A DNA stretch of 64,000 nucleotides from Campylobacteraceae bacterium. GTDB taxonomy: Bacteria > Campylobacterota > Campylobacteria > Campylobacterales > Sulfurovaceae. The stretch spans positions 1-64,000 of the forward strand of contig JALUKQ010000031.1 in the NCBI GenBank assembly GCA_027056485.1, read 5' to 3'. The notes beneath the pieces are model-generated. The model worked only from the letters and a program-made list of their open reading frames with translations. It was not told the origin of the DNA and searched no databases. Of the stretch, positions 39,171 to 48,559 are shown piece after piece. Within the stretch, counting starts at the first letter, position 1. Every line of letters begins with the position of its first letter. The position numbers and the translations under genes are program-made.

Positions 39171-39827
39171 ATGAAAATATTAATGAATGTTAAGCAAACA
39201 GTTACAGCTGTAATATTTGCAACACTTCTTTTAGGATGTAGCTCTAAAGATACAGTAAATGAGTATGATAAACCAGCACTCTATTGGTATCAAGCTATTG
39301 TTAAAGGAATAGCATCATCGAACTTAGATAAGGCAGATAACTATTATATATCACTACGTAGTGAGCATATGCGTTCACCACTACTTCCTGAAGCAACCAT
39401 GGAGTTGGCACAAGCACATATGGAAGACCATGCTTATATTATGGCTGACTATTATCTTGATGAATATTTGAAAAAGTATGCTTCAGGTGAACGTATAGAA
39501 CAGGCAAAGTTTTTAAAACTAAAAGCAGCATTTTTAGGTATTAAAGATATCAATAAAGATCAAAAACTAATGATAGATACTTTAAATGATGTAGATACTT
39601 TTGTTAAAGCTTATCCTACATCATCCTATCTTCCTGTTGTTCAGACTATAAAAGTACGATTAAATATGGCTCAATATATGTTAAATGAAAATATAGCAAG
39701 CCTTTATAGTCGTTTAGGAAAAGATAAAGCAGTTGCCATATATAGAGATAAAAATGCAAATTCTCCACTAAATGTAGCCGATATAAAAGCTCCAAAAGTT
39801 GGAATATTAGATGCTATTTTTAACTAA
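39171..39827 (+). CDS. bamD: outer membrane assembly lipoprotein BamD
   Basis: A 218-residue lipoprotein component of the BAM complex, which inserts beta-barrel proteins in the outer membrane. Two ATGs are in tandem (39168 and 39171); the second has the better distance from AAGG. The lipobox is LLLGCSS (Cys near residue 22). The mature part is TPR-like: YWYQAIVKGIASSNLDKADNYYISL, MADYYLDEYLKKYASGERIEQAKFLKLKAAF, and VKAYPTSSYLPVVQTIKVRL, which is the usual BamD pattern. It precedes lon by 16 bases, so the two are probably co-transcribed. Essential in related bacteria. Confidence 0.92.
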   Translation: MKILMNVKQTVTAVIFATLLLGCSSKDTVNEYDKPALYWYQAIVKGIASSNLDKADNYYISLRSEHMRSPLLPEATMELAQAHMEDHAYIMADYYLDEYLKKYASGERIEQAKFLKLKAAFLGIKDINKDQKLMIDTLNDVDTFVKAYPTSSYLPVVQTIKVRLNMAQYMLNENIASLYSRLGKDKAVAIYRDKNANSPLNVADIKAPKVGILDAIFN

Positions 39828-39843
39828 CTTAAAGAGATAATAT

Positions 39844-42279
39844 ATGCAGTTAAGTAATTATGAACCATTTCCTACGCAAATACCTGTGGTGATTGAAGAT
39901 CACTTATTTCTTTATCCATTTATGATCAGTCCTGTGTTCTTAACCAAGAAAGAGGATATTGATGCCGTTACTTATGCTATGGAAAAAAACTCTCTTATTT
40001 TGTTAACTACGACCAAAGAGGGCTTTGAAGGCTCTCGTTTAGAGGAAGATATTCATAGTATGGGTGTTATCGGCTCTGTTATGAGAAAAGTAAATCTTCC
40101 CGATGGTCGAGTAAAAATTCTTTTTCAAGGTTTGGCAAAGGGTGAAATAGCTGCACCTTTAGAGACAATGGAGATAGAAGATACAACTTTTCAAAGTTCT
40201 TTAATTCGTTTGATAGAGCAAGATGCTTACGATATATTAAAAGTTCAAGCTCTTGTAGATATTTTGAATGAAAAAATAAAGTTACTCTCAAAAGTAAATA
40301 ATAATATACCTTCAGACCTTTTAAAGACTATTACCGAGACAGATAACCCTTACAGAATAGCTGATTTGGTCTCTTCGCTTTTAAAGCTTTCAAAAGCTGA
40401 AGCTTATGCTATTTATTCTGAAAATGATATTGAAACACGACTTATGGAGGTCATTGATATTATTATTTCTGAAATGGAATCAGCTAGAGTTGAGAGAGAA
40501 ATTCGTTCTAAGGTACACACAAAGATAGAACAGACAAATAAAGAGTATTTTCTTAAAGAGCAGATAAAAGAGATTAACAAAGAGTTGGGTGTTGATGCTC
40601 AACGTGAAGAGGAGATGGCAGAGTTTAGAGAAAAAGTTGAAGCTCTAAAAGAGTATGTAGAAGAAGATACTTATAAAGAGATAACAAAACAACTTAATCG
40701 TTTTACTAGGATGCATCCTGATTCAGCAGATGCTTCTCAAATACAGAGTTATCTGGAGTGGGTTTTTGAACTTCCTTTTGGAAAAATAACCCAAAAAGAT
40801 TTAAAAGTCTCAGAGGTTAAAAAAGCTTTAGATGATGATCATTTTTCGTTAGAAAAACCAAAAGAGAGAATAGTAGAGTTCTTTTCTGTTCGAGAGTTAG
40901 CTGAACAAAGAGAAATAACTTTAGAAGGAAGTTCTGGAACTATATTATGTTTCTCTGGACCTCCAGGTGTTGGTAAAACATCATTGGCAAACTCTATTGC
41001 TAAAGCATTAGGTCGCCCTTTAGTACGTATAGCCTTAGGTGGACTAGAAGATGTTAATGAGCTTAGAGGACATAGACGAACTTATGTTGGTGCCATGCCT
41101 GGACGTTTGGTACAAGGACTTATAACAGCAAAAAGCATGGATCCAGTTATTGTTTTAGACGAGATAGACAAAGTAGGGCGAAGCAACAGAGGTGACCCTA
41201 CGGCTGTTCTTTTAGAGATACTAGACCCTGAACAAAACAAAGAGTATCGTGACCACTATTTGAACTTTAATATTGATTTGAGTAAATCTATTTTTATAGC
41301 TACAGCAAATGATATAGGGCAAATTCCTGCACCATTACGTGATCGTATGGAATTTATCTCGGTTAATTCCTATACTCCTGGTGAAAAATTTGAGATAGCA
41401 AAACAGTACTTGATTCCTCAAGAGTTAAAAAAACATGCACTTAAAGTTGATGAGTTTGAGATTACCTCTAATGCTTTGAAACTTCTTATAGATGAGTATA
41501 CAAGAGAACCAGGTGTGCGTGGATTAAGACGTAAAATAGCAGGGCTTATGAGAAAGTCGGCACTTAAACTTTTAGCAGATGATTCTTTATCTGTTGTGAA
41601 GATAAAGGTAAAAAATCTAGCAGAATTTGCAGATAAAAAAGTTTTTGAAGCATCAGCTATAGATACAAAACCTTTAGTAGGTGTTGTAAATGGTTTGGCT
41701 TGGACTGCTGTTGGTGGTGATGTTTTAAAAATAGAAGCCATAAAATTAAAGGGGAAGGGTGCTGTTAAGCTTACAGGTAGCCTTGGTGATGTGATGAAAG
41801 AGTCAGCTCATATTGCTTTTTCTGTGGTTAAAATTTTAATAGATAATAAAAAGCTAGAAGTTAATAAATCTATAATTCCTTTAAATCAAAAAGAGAAAGA
41901 GACGATAGAAAGCATTGATGAAAGTGAACTCTATAAACGTTTTGATTTACATATTCATGTTCCAGAGGGTGCTACACCAAAAGATGGGCCAAGTGCTGGT
42001 ATCGCCATGGCTGTAACCATTGCTTCTATTCTTTCCCAAAAGAAGATAGATAATAAAGTAGCCATGACTGGTGAGTTAACTTTAACGGGTAAAGTTCTAC
42101 CTATAGGTGGACTTAAAGAGAAGCTCATAGCAGCTTATAAGTCAGGAGTCACAAAAGCATTAATACCAGCTAAAAACTATGAACTTGATTTAGAAGAGAT
42201 ACCAGATGAAGTAAAAAAAGCTATCAATATTATTCCTGTTTCCATTATAGATGAGGTTCTAGAAGAAGCATTAGTATAA
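39844..42279 (+). CDS. lon: ATP-dependent protease Lon (LonA)
   Basis: An 811-residue cytosolic AAA+ serine protease that removes damaged and regulatory proteins. The N-terminal substrate domain (residues about 8-200) begins FPTQIPVVIEDHLFLYPFMISPVFL. A coiled coil follows (KEQIKEINKELGVD). The AAA+ module has Walker A GPPGVGKTS near residue 374 and Walker B PVIVLDEIDKV near 437. The C-terminal protease domain has the Ser-Lys dyad: Ser in PKDGPSAGIAMAV near 718 and Lys in GGLKEKLIAAYKSGV near 761. Length is typical. AAAGAG precedes the ATG. It is the second gene of the bamD-lon-isomerase-HupE group. Confidence 0.98.
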   Translation: MQLSNYEPFPTQIPVVIEDHLFLYPFMISPVFLTKKEDIDAVTYAMEKNSLILLTTTKEGFEGSRLEEDIHSMGVIGSVMRKVNLPDGRVKILFQGLAKGEIAAPLETMEIEDTTFQSSLIRLIEQDAYDILKVQALVDILNEKIKLLSKVNNNIPSDLLKTITETDNPYRIADLVSSLLKLSKAEAYAIYSENDIETRLMEVIDIIISEMESARVEREIRSKVHTKIEQTNKEYFLKEQIKEINKELGVDAQREEEMAEFREKVEALKEYVEEDTYKEITKQLNRFTRMHPDSADASQIQSYLEWVFELPFGKITQKDLKVSEVKKALDDDHFSLEKPKERIVEFFSVRELAEQREITLEGSSGTILCFSGPPGVGKTSLANSIAKALGRPLVRIALGGLEDVNELRGHRRTYVGAMPGRLVQGLITAKSMDPVIVLDEIDKVGRSNRGDPTAVLLEILDPEQNKEYRDHYLNFNIDLSKSIFIATANDIGQIPAPLRDRMEFISVNSYTPGEKFEIAKQYLIPQELKKHALKVDEFEITSNALKLLIDEYTREPGVRGLRRKIAGLMRKSALKLLADDSLSVVKIKVKNLAEFADKKVFEASAIDTKPLVGVVNGLAWTAVGGDVLKIEAIKLKGKGAVKLTGSLGDVMKESAHIAFSVVKILIDNKKLEVNKSIIPLNQKEKETIESIDESELYKRFDLHIHVPEGATPKDGPSAGIAMAVTIASILSQKKIDNKVAMTGELTLTGKVLPIGGLKEKLIAAYKSGVTKALIPAKNYELDLEEIPDEVKKAINIIPVSIIDEVLEEALV

Positions 42280-42289
42280 AGGAAATATT

Positions 42290-43144
42290 TTGTTAAAGTG
42301 GTATCAAGAACCTTTTTTACACTTTATAATTTTAGGAACTATTTTATTTTTTATAATGCATGATAATGATATTGATAGTTCTGAAAACATAGATAGGGTT
42401 ATAGTTGCAAATCAAGAAGATATTTCTAAGGTTTTAACTTTTTGGGATAAAGAGCATAACAGTAGACCAAGCAAGAGAGAATTAGAGAGCCTTTTAAGGG
42501 ACTATAAACAAGATGATATACTCTACCAAGAAGCAATTTTAAGAGACCTTGATAAAGATGACAGAGCTATAAAAAAGCTTTTGGTAGATAAATTGAAATA
42601 TACCATTAGTGATTCAGTCAATATTGCTGAAGTCTCTTCGGATGTATTAAAAGAGTATTTTAACAAAAACCGAGATAAGTTTGCGAAAGAGTCTCAAATA
42701 AATTTAACATTTGGGCATGTCTATTTAAATCCTCAAGAACATACTAATATTGATGCTGATGCAGAGAAACTTTTGAAAGATATAAAGAGTGTACCTTATA
42801 CCAATAGTATCTCTAGATTGGGTGATAAGTTTTATGCTGGTAATTATTTTGATGGTTTAAGTAAAAAAGAACTCTCTAAATATTTTTCTAGATTTTTTAT
42901 TGAGGAGTTAATAAAACTTCCAGAAAATAGATGGTCATTATTAAAATCTGGCTTTGGGGTTCATTTAGTGTATATGGTTGATGTCTCTAAGAAAGATGTA
43001 GTTTTTAAAGATGTCAAAGATCGTGTTAAACGAGCATATATTATTGAAAAAAATCGCAATGCCTATAAACTATTTTTTAATAAAATTAAAGAAAAATATA
43101 AAATTCTTATAGAAGAGAATAAAAGTAAAGTTAGAGATTTTTAA
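42290..43144 (+). CDS. membrane-anchored parvulin-type peptidyl-prolyl isomerase
   Basis: A 284-residue protein; the start is TTG at 42290, ten bases after lon with AAAGGAAA upstream. One N-terminal membrane helix (HFIILGTILFFIMH) would anchor a periplasmic domain. Residues about 20-120 resemble the SurA/PpiD-type N-terminal region (RELESLLRDYKQDDILYQEAILRDLDKDDRAIKKLLVDKL). A parvulin-like domain follows at about 130-245 (QINLTFGHVYLNP, KLGD-like RLGDKFYAGNYF, LLKSGFGVHLVYMVD). The last part is a Lys-rich coiled coil. It overlaps the HupE gene by one base. I infer it helps fold or insert the HupE-like protein or a metal-related partner. The family assignment is good, the client unknown. Confidence 0.82.
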   Translation: MLKWYQEPFLHFIILGTILFFIMHDNDIDSSENIDRVIVANQEDISKVLTFWDKEHNSRPSKRELESLLRDYKQDDILYQEAILRDLDKDDRAIKKLLVDKLKYTISDSVNIAEVSSDVLKEYFNKNRDKFAKESQINLTFGHVYLNPQEHTNIDADAEKLLKDIKSVPYTNSISRLGDKFYAGNYFDGLSKKELSKYFSRFFIEELIKLPENRWSLLKSGFGVHLVYMVDVSKKDVVFKDVKDRVKRAYIIEKNRNAYKLFFNKIKEKYKILIEENKSKVRDF

Positions 43145-44124
43145 TGCCTCGTATTTTATTTATAATACTTTTCTTCTTAGAAATCACTAGCACACTCTTT
43201 GCACATACCGTAAGACCAGCTTATTTAGAAGTAACTTCTATGGGTAAAACAAATTATTATGTTAAATGGAAAGTACCTATAGAAGAAAAAATTAGGCTTA
43301 ACCTCCTACCTATATTTCCTAAAGATTGTAGAGTTGATAAAGATAGTTTTTATAAAATTGAAGATGGAAACATTATATTATCATACTGGATTATGCATTG
43401 TAAAGAAGCTCTTTTAGGGAAAAAAATTACTATTGAAAATCTTAAAAAAGAGAATGCAGAAGTGCTTTTTTATTTTAAGCAAGATGAGATAAGTTATTTT
43501 AAAAAAATAAGTGCTTCAGATAGTATAGCTATAATAGATAAACATTCACGTAATATTAGTGTTGCAAAAGAGTATACATATTTAGGTATTAAACATATCC
43601 TCTTGGGCTATGATCATCTGTTATTTATTTTAGGTCTATTATTTATTGTGACTGGATTTAAAACTTTAATTAAAACTATTACTGCTTTTACCCTTGCACA
43701 CAGTATTACTTTGGGCTTATCTATTTTAGGTTATGTAGTTATGAATGCAACATTAGTAGAAGCACTCATAGCATTAAGTATTGTTATTTTAGCAGTAGAG
43801 ATTATTTATGCCTTACATGGAAAAAGTGGCTTATTAACAAAGTACCCTTGGGCTATAGCATTTTTCTTTGGTTTGATTCATGGATTTGGGTTTTCCTCGG
43901 TTTTAATGGAGTTAGGCTTACCACAAGCTCAATTGAGCTTGGCCCTACTATTTTTTAATATTGGTATTGAAGTAGGGCAATTGATGTTTATCTCCCTAAT
44001 GATTAGCCTCTATTTTATACTAAAAAAGTTTCTTTCAAGAGAACAACTCCTAAAAGGAAATTTATTTTTAGTTTATGCTATAGGTACTATTGCATCTTAT
44101 TGGTTAATAGAGCGTATAACATGA
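43144..44124 (+). CDS. HupE/UreJ family membrane protein
   Basis: A 326-residue protein with a signal (FIILFFLEITSTLFAHTVRPAYLEV), a periplasmic beta-type domain (about 20-140) and a C-terminal bundle of about six membrane helices. The typical HupE/UreJ motif GIKHILLGYDHLLFILGLL is at about 148-166. It carries His and Asp residues suited to nickel or other metal transport. Later blocks are FTLAHSITLGLSILG and FFFGLIHGFGFSSVLMELGLP. HupE proteins in hydrogenase loci act in nickel uptake, but this longer two-part subtype (HupE/UreJ_2) is widespread and its cargo is not proven. The start TAATG overlap with the isomerase gene indicates coupling. It is convergent with the deacetylase gene, eight bases away. 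Confidence 0.85.
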   Translation: MPRILFIILFFLEITSTLFAHTVRPAYLEVTSMGKTNYYVKWKVPIEEKIRLNLLPIFPKDCRVDKDSFYKIEDGNIILSYWIMHCKEALLGKKITIENLKKENAEVLFYFKQDEISYFKKISASDSIAIIDKHSRNISVAKEYTYLGIKHILLGYDHLLFILGLLFIVTGFKTLIKTITAFTLAHSITLGLSILGYVVMNATLVEALIALSIVILAVEIIYALHGKSGLLTKYPWAIAFFFGLIHGFGFSSVLMELGLPQAQLSLALLFFNIGIEVGQLMFISLMISLYFILKKFLSREQLLKGNLFLVYAIGTIASYWLIERIT

Positions 44125-44131
44125 TATATAT

Positions 44132-45610
44132 TTATTGATTCATGTAAATATTATGGGCCTCTTCTAGTGTATAGAATTCCAATCCAAGCTCATTAACCAT
44201 ATCCATAATTTTTATGAGTTTCTCTTTTGATATTTTATATTTATCTCTTGTAAATTCGACATTATCTGAAATAATCCAATGGCTTAAGAAGACACCAATA
44301 TCCTTTTCTCTTTTTAATTTTTCTAATTCTTCTTTTATTTCATCTATCGTTATATTAGAAGGGTCATCAATAAGGGTTACATGAGCAAAAAAAGCACGAA
44401 TATGAGGTAGTTCTTGACGAATCAGTTCATCATGTGCTGGTTGCCCAGAAATAAATGGATAAGAGAAACTTTTAGGTTCAAAGCCTCTTTCTCTCATATT
44501 GGTAATACCAGGTTCAATTTGATCATCAAAATATGCTTGTGCTTTATTGGATTCATTATCATATTTGTGATTTTTTGTACTTAGATGTTTGACTGTATGA
44601 AAGCCAATCTCATGACCATTATCTTGAAATGATTTTAGCATACTCTCTTCTTCTTTTGTAATATCCCATTTTTCACTATAGTCAGCCCATCTATTACAAA
44701 AAAATGTTACAACAGCACCTTTCTCTTTAAAGGTCTCTTGCATCTCTTGCCAGTTATTAACATGACTATCATCAAAAGTTAGGACAACTCCTGGTCTACT
44801 TACCACAACAGATTTATCTATTTCTAATGTATCCTTTTTATTATAAGAACGAATATTATCTATATATCCACCACCCTGTATAGTTATATAGTTTATTTGA
44901 TTAAAGTTATTATCTGGTTCATATCTTTTTAAATCACGTTCCAAATCTCTTGTAATTGTATGCCATTTATTGTTGGTCTTATTGGAACCTATGCCATGGA
45001 TAATACTATCACCATATATACCTGCACCTGTATCTTTTGGTATATATTTTAACCAGCGTCTACCTTTATCAGTACTAATATTAAGACTAATTGTAAATAT
45101 TTGATTAAATTTCATACTCCATTGTATAAACTGATTGCTTTGATTACTGTCTATTCCGTTGAATTTAAATGTATCCCAGCTATTTTTATCATTGTCTTTG
45201 ATTTTTGCATCTAAGTATATAACCCTACTATTAGTCTCATCATCATAGGTATTAGTTATATTAGCTTCTTTTGAATCGTTAGAAATAATTAACCAATTAT
45301 TGATTGTTTGATCTTCTGCATTTTCATAGGGTGTAGCAATATTATCTGTTGTGACTATATTCTCATTATTAACAATATCTTGAGTATTATTATTTTCTCT
45401 ATTATTGTTTGGACTAGTATCTCTATTGTTAAGAATATCTTGGGTGTTATTATCTTCTGTATTATTGTTTGGAATGGCATCTCTATCATTAACAATATTT
45501 TGAGTTTCTGTATTATTTTTATCTGAATTATTGGATGGGGTTGAACTGCCACAAGCACTTACATAAAGTGCTAATAGAGTAATTGTTATCCCTTTATAAA
45601 TACTATTCAT
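44132..45610 (-). CDS. polysaccharide deacetylase lipoprotein with carbohydrate-binding-like module
   Basis: A 492-residue lipoprotein with lipobox VSACGSS (Cys20) and a strong AAGGAG site. Residues about 25-95 are an Asn/Thr/Asp linker containing a 20-residue tandem repeat. Residues about 100-260 are a beta-rich segment like those that accompany sugar-active enzymes (WDTFKFNGID; ITIQGGGYIDNIR). Residues about 270-490 are a NodB-like carbohydrate esterase 4 domain with motif 1 VVLTFDDSH near 277 and motif 2 EIGFHTVKH near 337, which hold the metal ligands. LGLEFYTLEEAH is at the C-terminus. It probably deacetylates a surface or extracellular polymer such as poly-N-acetylglucosamine. Substrate is inference. 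Confidence 0.85.
   Translation of the reverse strand: MNSIYKGITITLLALYVSACGSSTPSNNSDKNNTETQNIVNDRDAIPNNNTEDNNTQDILNNRDTSPNNNRENNNTQDIVNNENIVTTDNIATPYENAEDQTINNWLIISNDSKEANITNTYDDETNSRVIYLDAKIKDNDKNSWDTFKFNGIDSNQSNQFIQWSMKFNQIFTISLNISTDKGRRWLKYIPKDTGAGIYGDSIIHGIGSNKTNNKWHTITRDLERDLKRYEPDNNFNQINYITIQGGGYIDNIRSYNKKDTLEIDKSVVVSRPGVVLTFDDSHVNNWQEMQETFKEKGAVVTFFCNRWADYSEKWDITKEEESMLKSFQDNGHEIGFHTVKHLSTKNHKYDNESNKAQAYFDDQIEPGITNMRERGFEPKSFSYPFISGQPAHDELIRQELPHIRAFFAHVTLIDDPSNITIDEIKEELEKLKREKDIGVFLSHWIISDNVEFTRDKYKISKEKLIKIMDMVNELGLEFYTLEEAHNIYMNQ
45362..45505 (-). repeat. 60-bp tandem repeat in the deacetylase linker
   Basis: Two 60-base units and a partial third encode TQNIVNDRDAIPNNNTEDNN, TQDILNNRDTSPNNNRENNN and TQDIVNN. 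Multiples of three keep the frame, so copy number may vary without harm. Confidence 0.8.
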
Positions 45611-45696
45611 TTTATCTCCTTTTTAATTTTGAGATTATAACCAATATATTGATTAATATTAATTAGCAAATGAATATAAAATATATTTTTTATTTT

Positions 45697-45727
45697 AAAG
45701 AAGAGAAAATCATCTATTCTCTTCTTT
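45697..45727 (-). terminator. probable terminator after the small Tyr-rich lipoprotein gene
   Basis: AAAGAAGAGAA pairs with TTCTCTTCTTT (45697-45707 with 45717-45727) around a nine-base loop, starting nine bases past the gene's stop on the minus strand. The U-rich stretch is within the stem, so strength is uncertain. Confidence 0.5.
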
Positions 45728-45735
45728 ATTTGGAG

Positions 45736-45984
45736 TTAGTAGTTATATCTGTAATAGTCAGAATATCTATTGTAATAGTATCTACTAGGATAATAATAGT
45801 CTCCATGATGATACCATCCTTCATGACCTACGACTGAGCGTAAATCTTCTGGAGGATGAGGATACTTATTTGGTTGTTCCTCTTCTACATGAGTAGTTTT
45901 CGGAGGAACATAATTGGTTGGATAGTTATTCGCACATCCTAAAAATATGAATGGAATAAATATTGCAAAGTAAAAACTTTTCAT
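45736..45984 (-). CDS. small Tyr/Pro-rich lipoprotein
   Basis: An 82-residue exported protein with lipobox FLGCANN (Cys17) and AAAGGA before the ATG. The mature part is rich in Tyr, Pro, His and Arg (PPEDLRSVVGHEGWYHHGDYYYPSRYYYNRYSDYYRYNY) and has little hydrophobic content. I recognise no family. The C-terminal Tyr/Arg clusters resemble the secreted protein encoded at 17.2-18.1 kb, but I see no clear homology beyond composition. It is 43 bases downstream of another lipoprotein gene, on the same strand, so the two may be co-transcribed. A likely terminator follows. Confidence 0.65.
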   Translation of the reverse strand: MKSFYFAIFIPFIFLGCANNYPTNYVPPKTTHVEEEQPNKYPHPPEDLRSVVGHEGWYHHGDYYYPSRYYYNRYSDYYRYNY

Positions 45985-46027
45985 TTATATATCCTTTCTA
46001 AGTTTTATATATTATTTATATTAATGG

Positions 46028-46333
46028 CTACCAACCAAAAAGACCTTTAACACTTTGTATTGCACCAACAGCACTTCTTGCTGCACCTGCATTTTCTTGG
46101 ATAGAATCAGTAGTTTGATGACGCTTCATATTCTCTAAACGAATTTCATCAGCTGTTAATGCTTGTTGTCGTCTATATTGTTCTGCTTCAGTTCTTGTAA
46201 TTTGAGCACCATCTGCACCTCTATTTTTATTTAAATAAGCAGAGTCTTGACCTGCAGTTTTTGGTGTACACCCTTGTAATAGACCAGCTGATATAATAGC
46301 TAAGGCTAAAAGTGATAGATTAGTATTTTTCAT
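46028..46333 (-). CDS. small lipoprotein of unknown function
   Basis: A 101-residue exported protein with lipobox LLQGCTP (Cys22) and AAGGA before the ATG. The mature part is polar and probably helical, Gln/Arg/Glu-rich (RTEAEQYRRQQALTADEIRLENMKRHQTTDS), with a Gly/Ala-rich end (AGAARSAVGAIQSVKGLFGW). No domain recognised. It lies 51 bases after efp on the same strand and before the Tyr-rich lipoprotein gene; a three-gene transcript with efp is possible but not shown. Confidence 0.7.
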   Translation of the reverse strand: MKNTNLSLLALAIISAGLLQGCTPKTAGQDSAYLNKNRGADGAQITRTEAEQYRRQQALTADEIRLENMKRHQTTDSIQENAGAARSAVGAIQSVKGLFGW

Positions 46334-46384
46334 GATAAATCCTTGTTTTAATATATTATATTTTAACTAGAAATAACTTTATAA

Positions 46385-46951
46385 CTACTTTGCTTTTTCT
46401 AAATATTTACCATCAACTGTATCAACTACTATTTTTTGTCCTTCCAATATAAAGAATGGAACTTGTACAACAGCACCAGAATCTAGAGTTGCTGGTTTTT
46501 TACCACCTTGTGAGTCACCTTTGAAATTTGGAGGAGTTTCTACTACTGTATAGGTTGCTGTTATAGGAATCTCAACTGAAATTGCTTTACCATTATAAAA
46601 AAGAATATCTGCCTCCATACCATCTATCATAAAGTTAAACGTCTCTTTTCCTACTTGCTCATGAGTTAAACCTATCTGGTCATATGTTGTTGTATCCATA
46701 AACTGTAACATCTCACCATCATCATAGAGGTATTGCATGGTTGTTTCCTCTAAATCAGGAACTTCAAATTTATCACCTGCATGAACCGTTTTATCAATTA
46801 CTTTACCTGTTGATAAGTTTTTAATTTTACAACGTACAAAAGCTGCACCTTTACCTGGTTTAACATGTTGAAAGTCTACCACTTTGTATGGATTACCATC
46901 CACTTCTAATCTAACACCTTTTTTAAGGTCTCCCATTGAGATTGTTGCCAT
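46385..46951 (-). CDS. efp: translation elongation factor P
   Basis: EF-P, 188 residues, relieves ribosome stalling at polyproline. The KOW-like domain I is at about 1-65 and the two OB-type domains follow, ending [22 protein letters not shown]. The modifiable residue is at the loop KPGKGAAF (Lys33), so beta-lysylation by EpmA is possible. EpmA or EpmB are not in the window. AGGAG precedes the ATG. Divergent from the protease gene; the 108-base gap should hold both promoters. Confidence 0.97.
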   Translation of the reverse strand: MATISMGDLKKGVRLEVDGNPYKVVDFQHVKPGKGAAFVRCKIKNLSTGKVIDKTVHAGDKFEVPDLEETTMQYLYDDGEMLQFMDTTTYDQIGLTHEQVGKETFNFMIDGMEADILFYNGKAISVEIPITATYTVVETPPNFKGDSQGGKKPATLDSGAVVQVPFFILEGQKIVVDTVDGKYLEKAK

Positions 46952-47018
46952 TTATCAACTCCTAAAATTTTTTGTGATTATATCCAAGGTTCACTTTACA
47001 TTAATGTTTAGTTTACAA

Positions 47019-47024
47019 TATAAT
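47019..47024 (+). promoter_or_regulatory. probable -10 element for the trypsin-like protease gene
   Basis: TATAAT in ACAATATAATGG, 35 bases before the ATG at 47060. AAAGAAAAGG lies just before the ATG. No strong -35 box was seen. Confidence 0.4.
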
Positions 47025-47059
47025 GGTAGACTTATAAAAAATTAAAGAAAAGGTATTAA

Positions 47060-48511
47060 ATGAAAAAAATATTAAAAGTGTTAGCTCTTTTATCTATGAC
47101 ATTTACAATGGTACAAGCAAAGAGTATTGATGCTTCTATTGTAAAAATATATACAGTATCTAAAGTTACAAATTATATGGAACCATGGAACTCATCCGTT
47201 CAACGTTCAAGTGGTTCAGGAAGTATCATTTCAGGTAATCGTATCTTGACCAATGCACATGTTGTTGCCAATGAGACATTTTTAGAAGTTAAAAAATATG
47301 GTGATACCAAACGCTATCAAGCAAGAGTTTTAGAGGTCTCTCACGACACAGATTTAGCACTTTTAGAGGTAGAAGACAAAGATTTTTTTAAAGATACTGA
47401 AGCATTGAAATTTGGAGAATTACCAAAAATTCAAGATAAAGTTACTGTATATGGTTACCCGATGGGTGGACATACTATCTCTGTAAGTACAGGAATAGTT
47501 TCCCGTATAGAACATAATCGTTATGCACATAGTGGTAAGAGTTTTTTGTCAATTCAGATAGATGCAGCTATTAATCCTGGAAACTCAGGTGGTCCAGCTA
47601 TCTCAAATGGGAAAATAGTTGGTGTTGTAATGCAGGGTATTACTATGTCTCAAAATATTGGTTATATGGTTCCCGTAGATATTATTCAACACTTTTTAAA
47701 AGATGTATCTGATGGAAAACGAGATGGATTTCCTAAACTTGGAATTATGACAGATAAAATAGAAAATCCGACATTGAAAGAATATTATAAATTGGGTGAA
47801 GATGAGGGTGGAATTCTTGTTGTTGATATCGTCTATAACTCTATTTTAAAAGATGTGTTAAAACGAGATGATATTATTACAGCCATAGATGGACATAAAA
47901 TAGAAAATGATGGAACCGTTGAGTTTAGACCTAAACAGTATACTCATTTTAAGTATTTTATAGATCTTCATCAATATGGTGACAATGTTACCTTAGATAT
48001 ATTACGTAATGGTAAAAAAATGGTACTAAAAGTTAAGCTTCCTAATACTTCTAGTTTAGAACATGCGACCTATGCTAAGTTAGAGTATGACAAAATGCCA
48101 AGTTATTTTATGTTGGGTGGTTATGTCTTTTCACCTATTACCCAAAACCTTTTAAACAGTTCAGGAAGCCCCGTTTTATCATTACGTGCAAAAGCTACTA
48201 AATTTCCAACTAAAGATGAACAAGAATTGGTTGTTTTACTTAAAGTACTTGCAGCAGAGCATAGTCGAGGTGATTATGGCATTAGTATGTGGCATATAGT
48301 AAAAGTTAATGGAAAAGAGTTTAAAGACTTTAAAGAGTTTTATAAACTTGTAATGGAGTCTAAAGATAAGTATGTTGTATTTGAAGATGAAGATGGTGCT
48401 AAGGTAGTAATAGATAGAGAAAAAGCATTGGCAATAGAATCTGATATTTTAAATCGTTATAGTATAAAAGCAAATCGATCAGATGATTTAATGGAAGATG
48501 GAGAGATATAA
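47060..48511 (+). CDS. trypsin-like serine protease with PDZ domains (Deg/HtrA-related)
   Basis: A 483-residue periplasmic protease with a signal peptide (MKKILKVLALLSMTFTMVQA, cut near residue 20). The catalytic triad is His67 (LTNAHVV), Asp98 (SHDTDLALLEV) and Ser176 (NPGNSGGPA), all intact. A PDZ domain begins at about residue 230 (GGILVVDIVYNSILKDVLKRDDIITAIDGHKIEN) and a second, poorly defined PDZ-like region ends the protein. This layout matches plant-type Deg9-like proteases, with a long C-terminal extension, better than short DegP. Likely role: quality control of periplasmic proteins. It is transcribed alone. Confidence 0.88.
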   Translation: MKKILKVLALLSMTFTMVQAKSIDASIVKIYTVSKVTNYMEPWNSSVQRSSGSGSIISGNRILTNAHVVANETFLEVKKYGDTKRYQARVLEVSHDTDLALLEVEDKDFFKDTEALKFGELPKIQDKVTVYGYPMGGHTISVSTGIVSRIEHNRYAHSGKSFLSIQIDAAINPGNSGGPAISNGKIVGVVMQGITMSQNIGYMVPVDIIQHFLKDVSDGKRDGFPKLGIMTDKIENPTLKEYYKLGEDEGGILVVDIVYNSILKDVLKRDDIITAIDGHKIENDGTVEFRPKQYTHFKYFIDLHQYGDNVTLDILRNGKKMVLKVKLPNTSSLEHATYAKLEYDKMPSYFMLGGYVFSPITQNLLNSSGSPVLSLRAKATKFPTKDEQELVVLLKVLAAEHSRGDYGISMWHIVKVNGKEFKDFKEFYKLVMESKDKYVVFEDEDGAKVVIDREKALAIESDILNRYSIKANRSDDLMEDGEI

Positions 48512-48519
48512 CTGTTATA

Positions 48520-48544
48520 AATTCCCATCAAGATGATGGGAATT
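48520..48544. other. hairpin between the protease gene and rpsR
   Basis: AATTCCCATC (48520-48529) pairs perfectly with GATGGGAATT (48535-48544) around AAGAT. It lies between two convergent genes and could end either transcript, though a U-tract is poor on both strands. Confidence 0.5.
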
Positions 48545-48559
48545 AGAGTAAGTTAAAAT

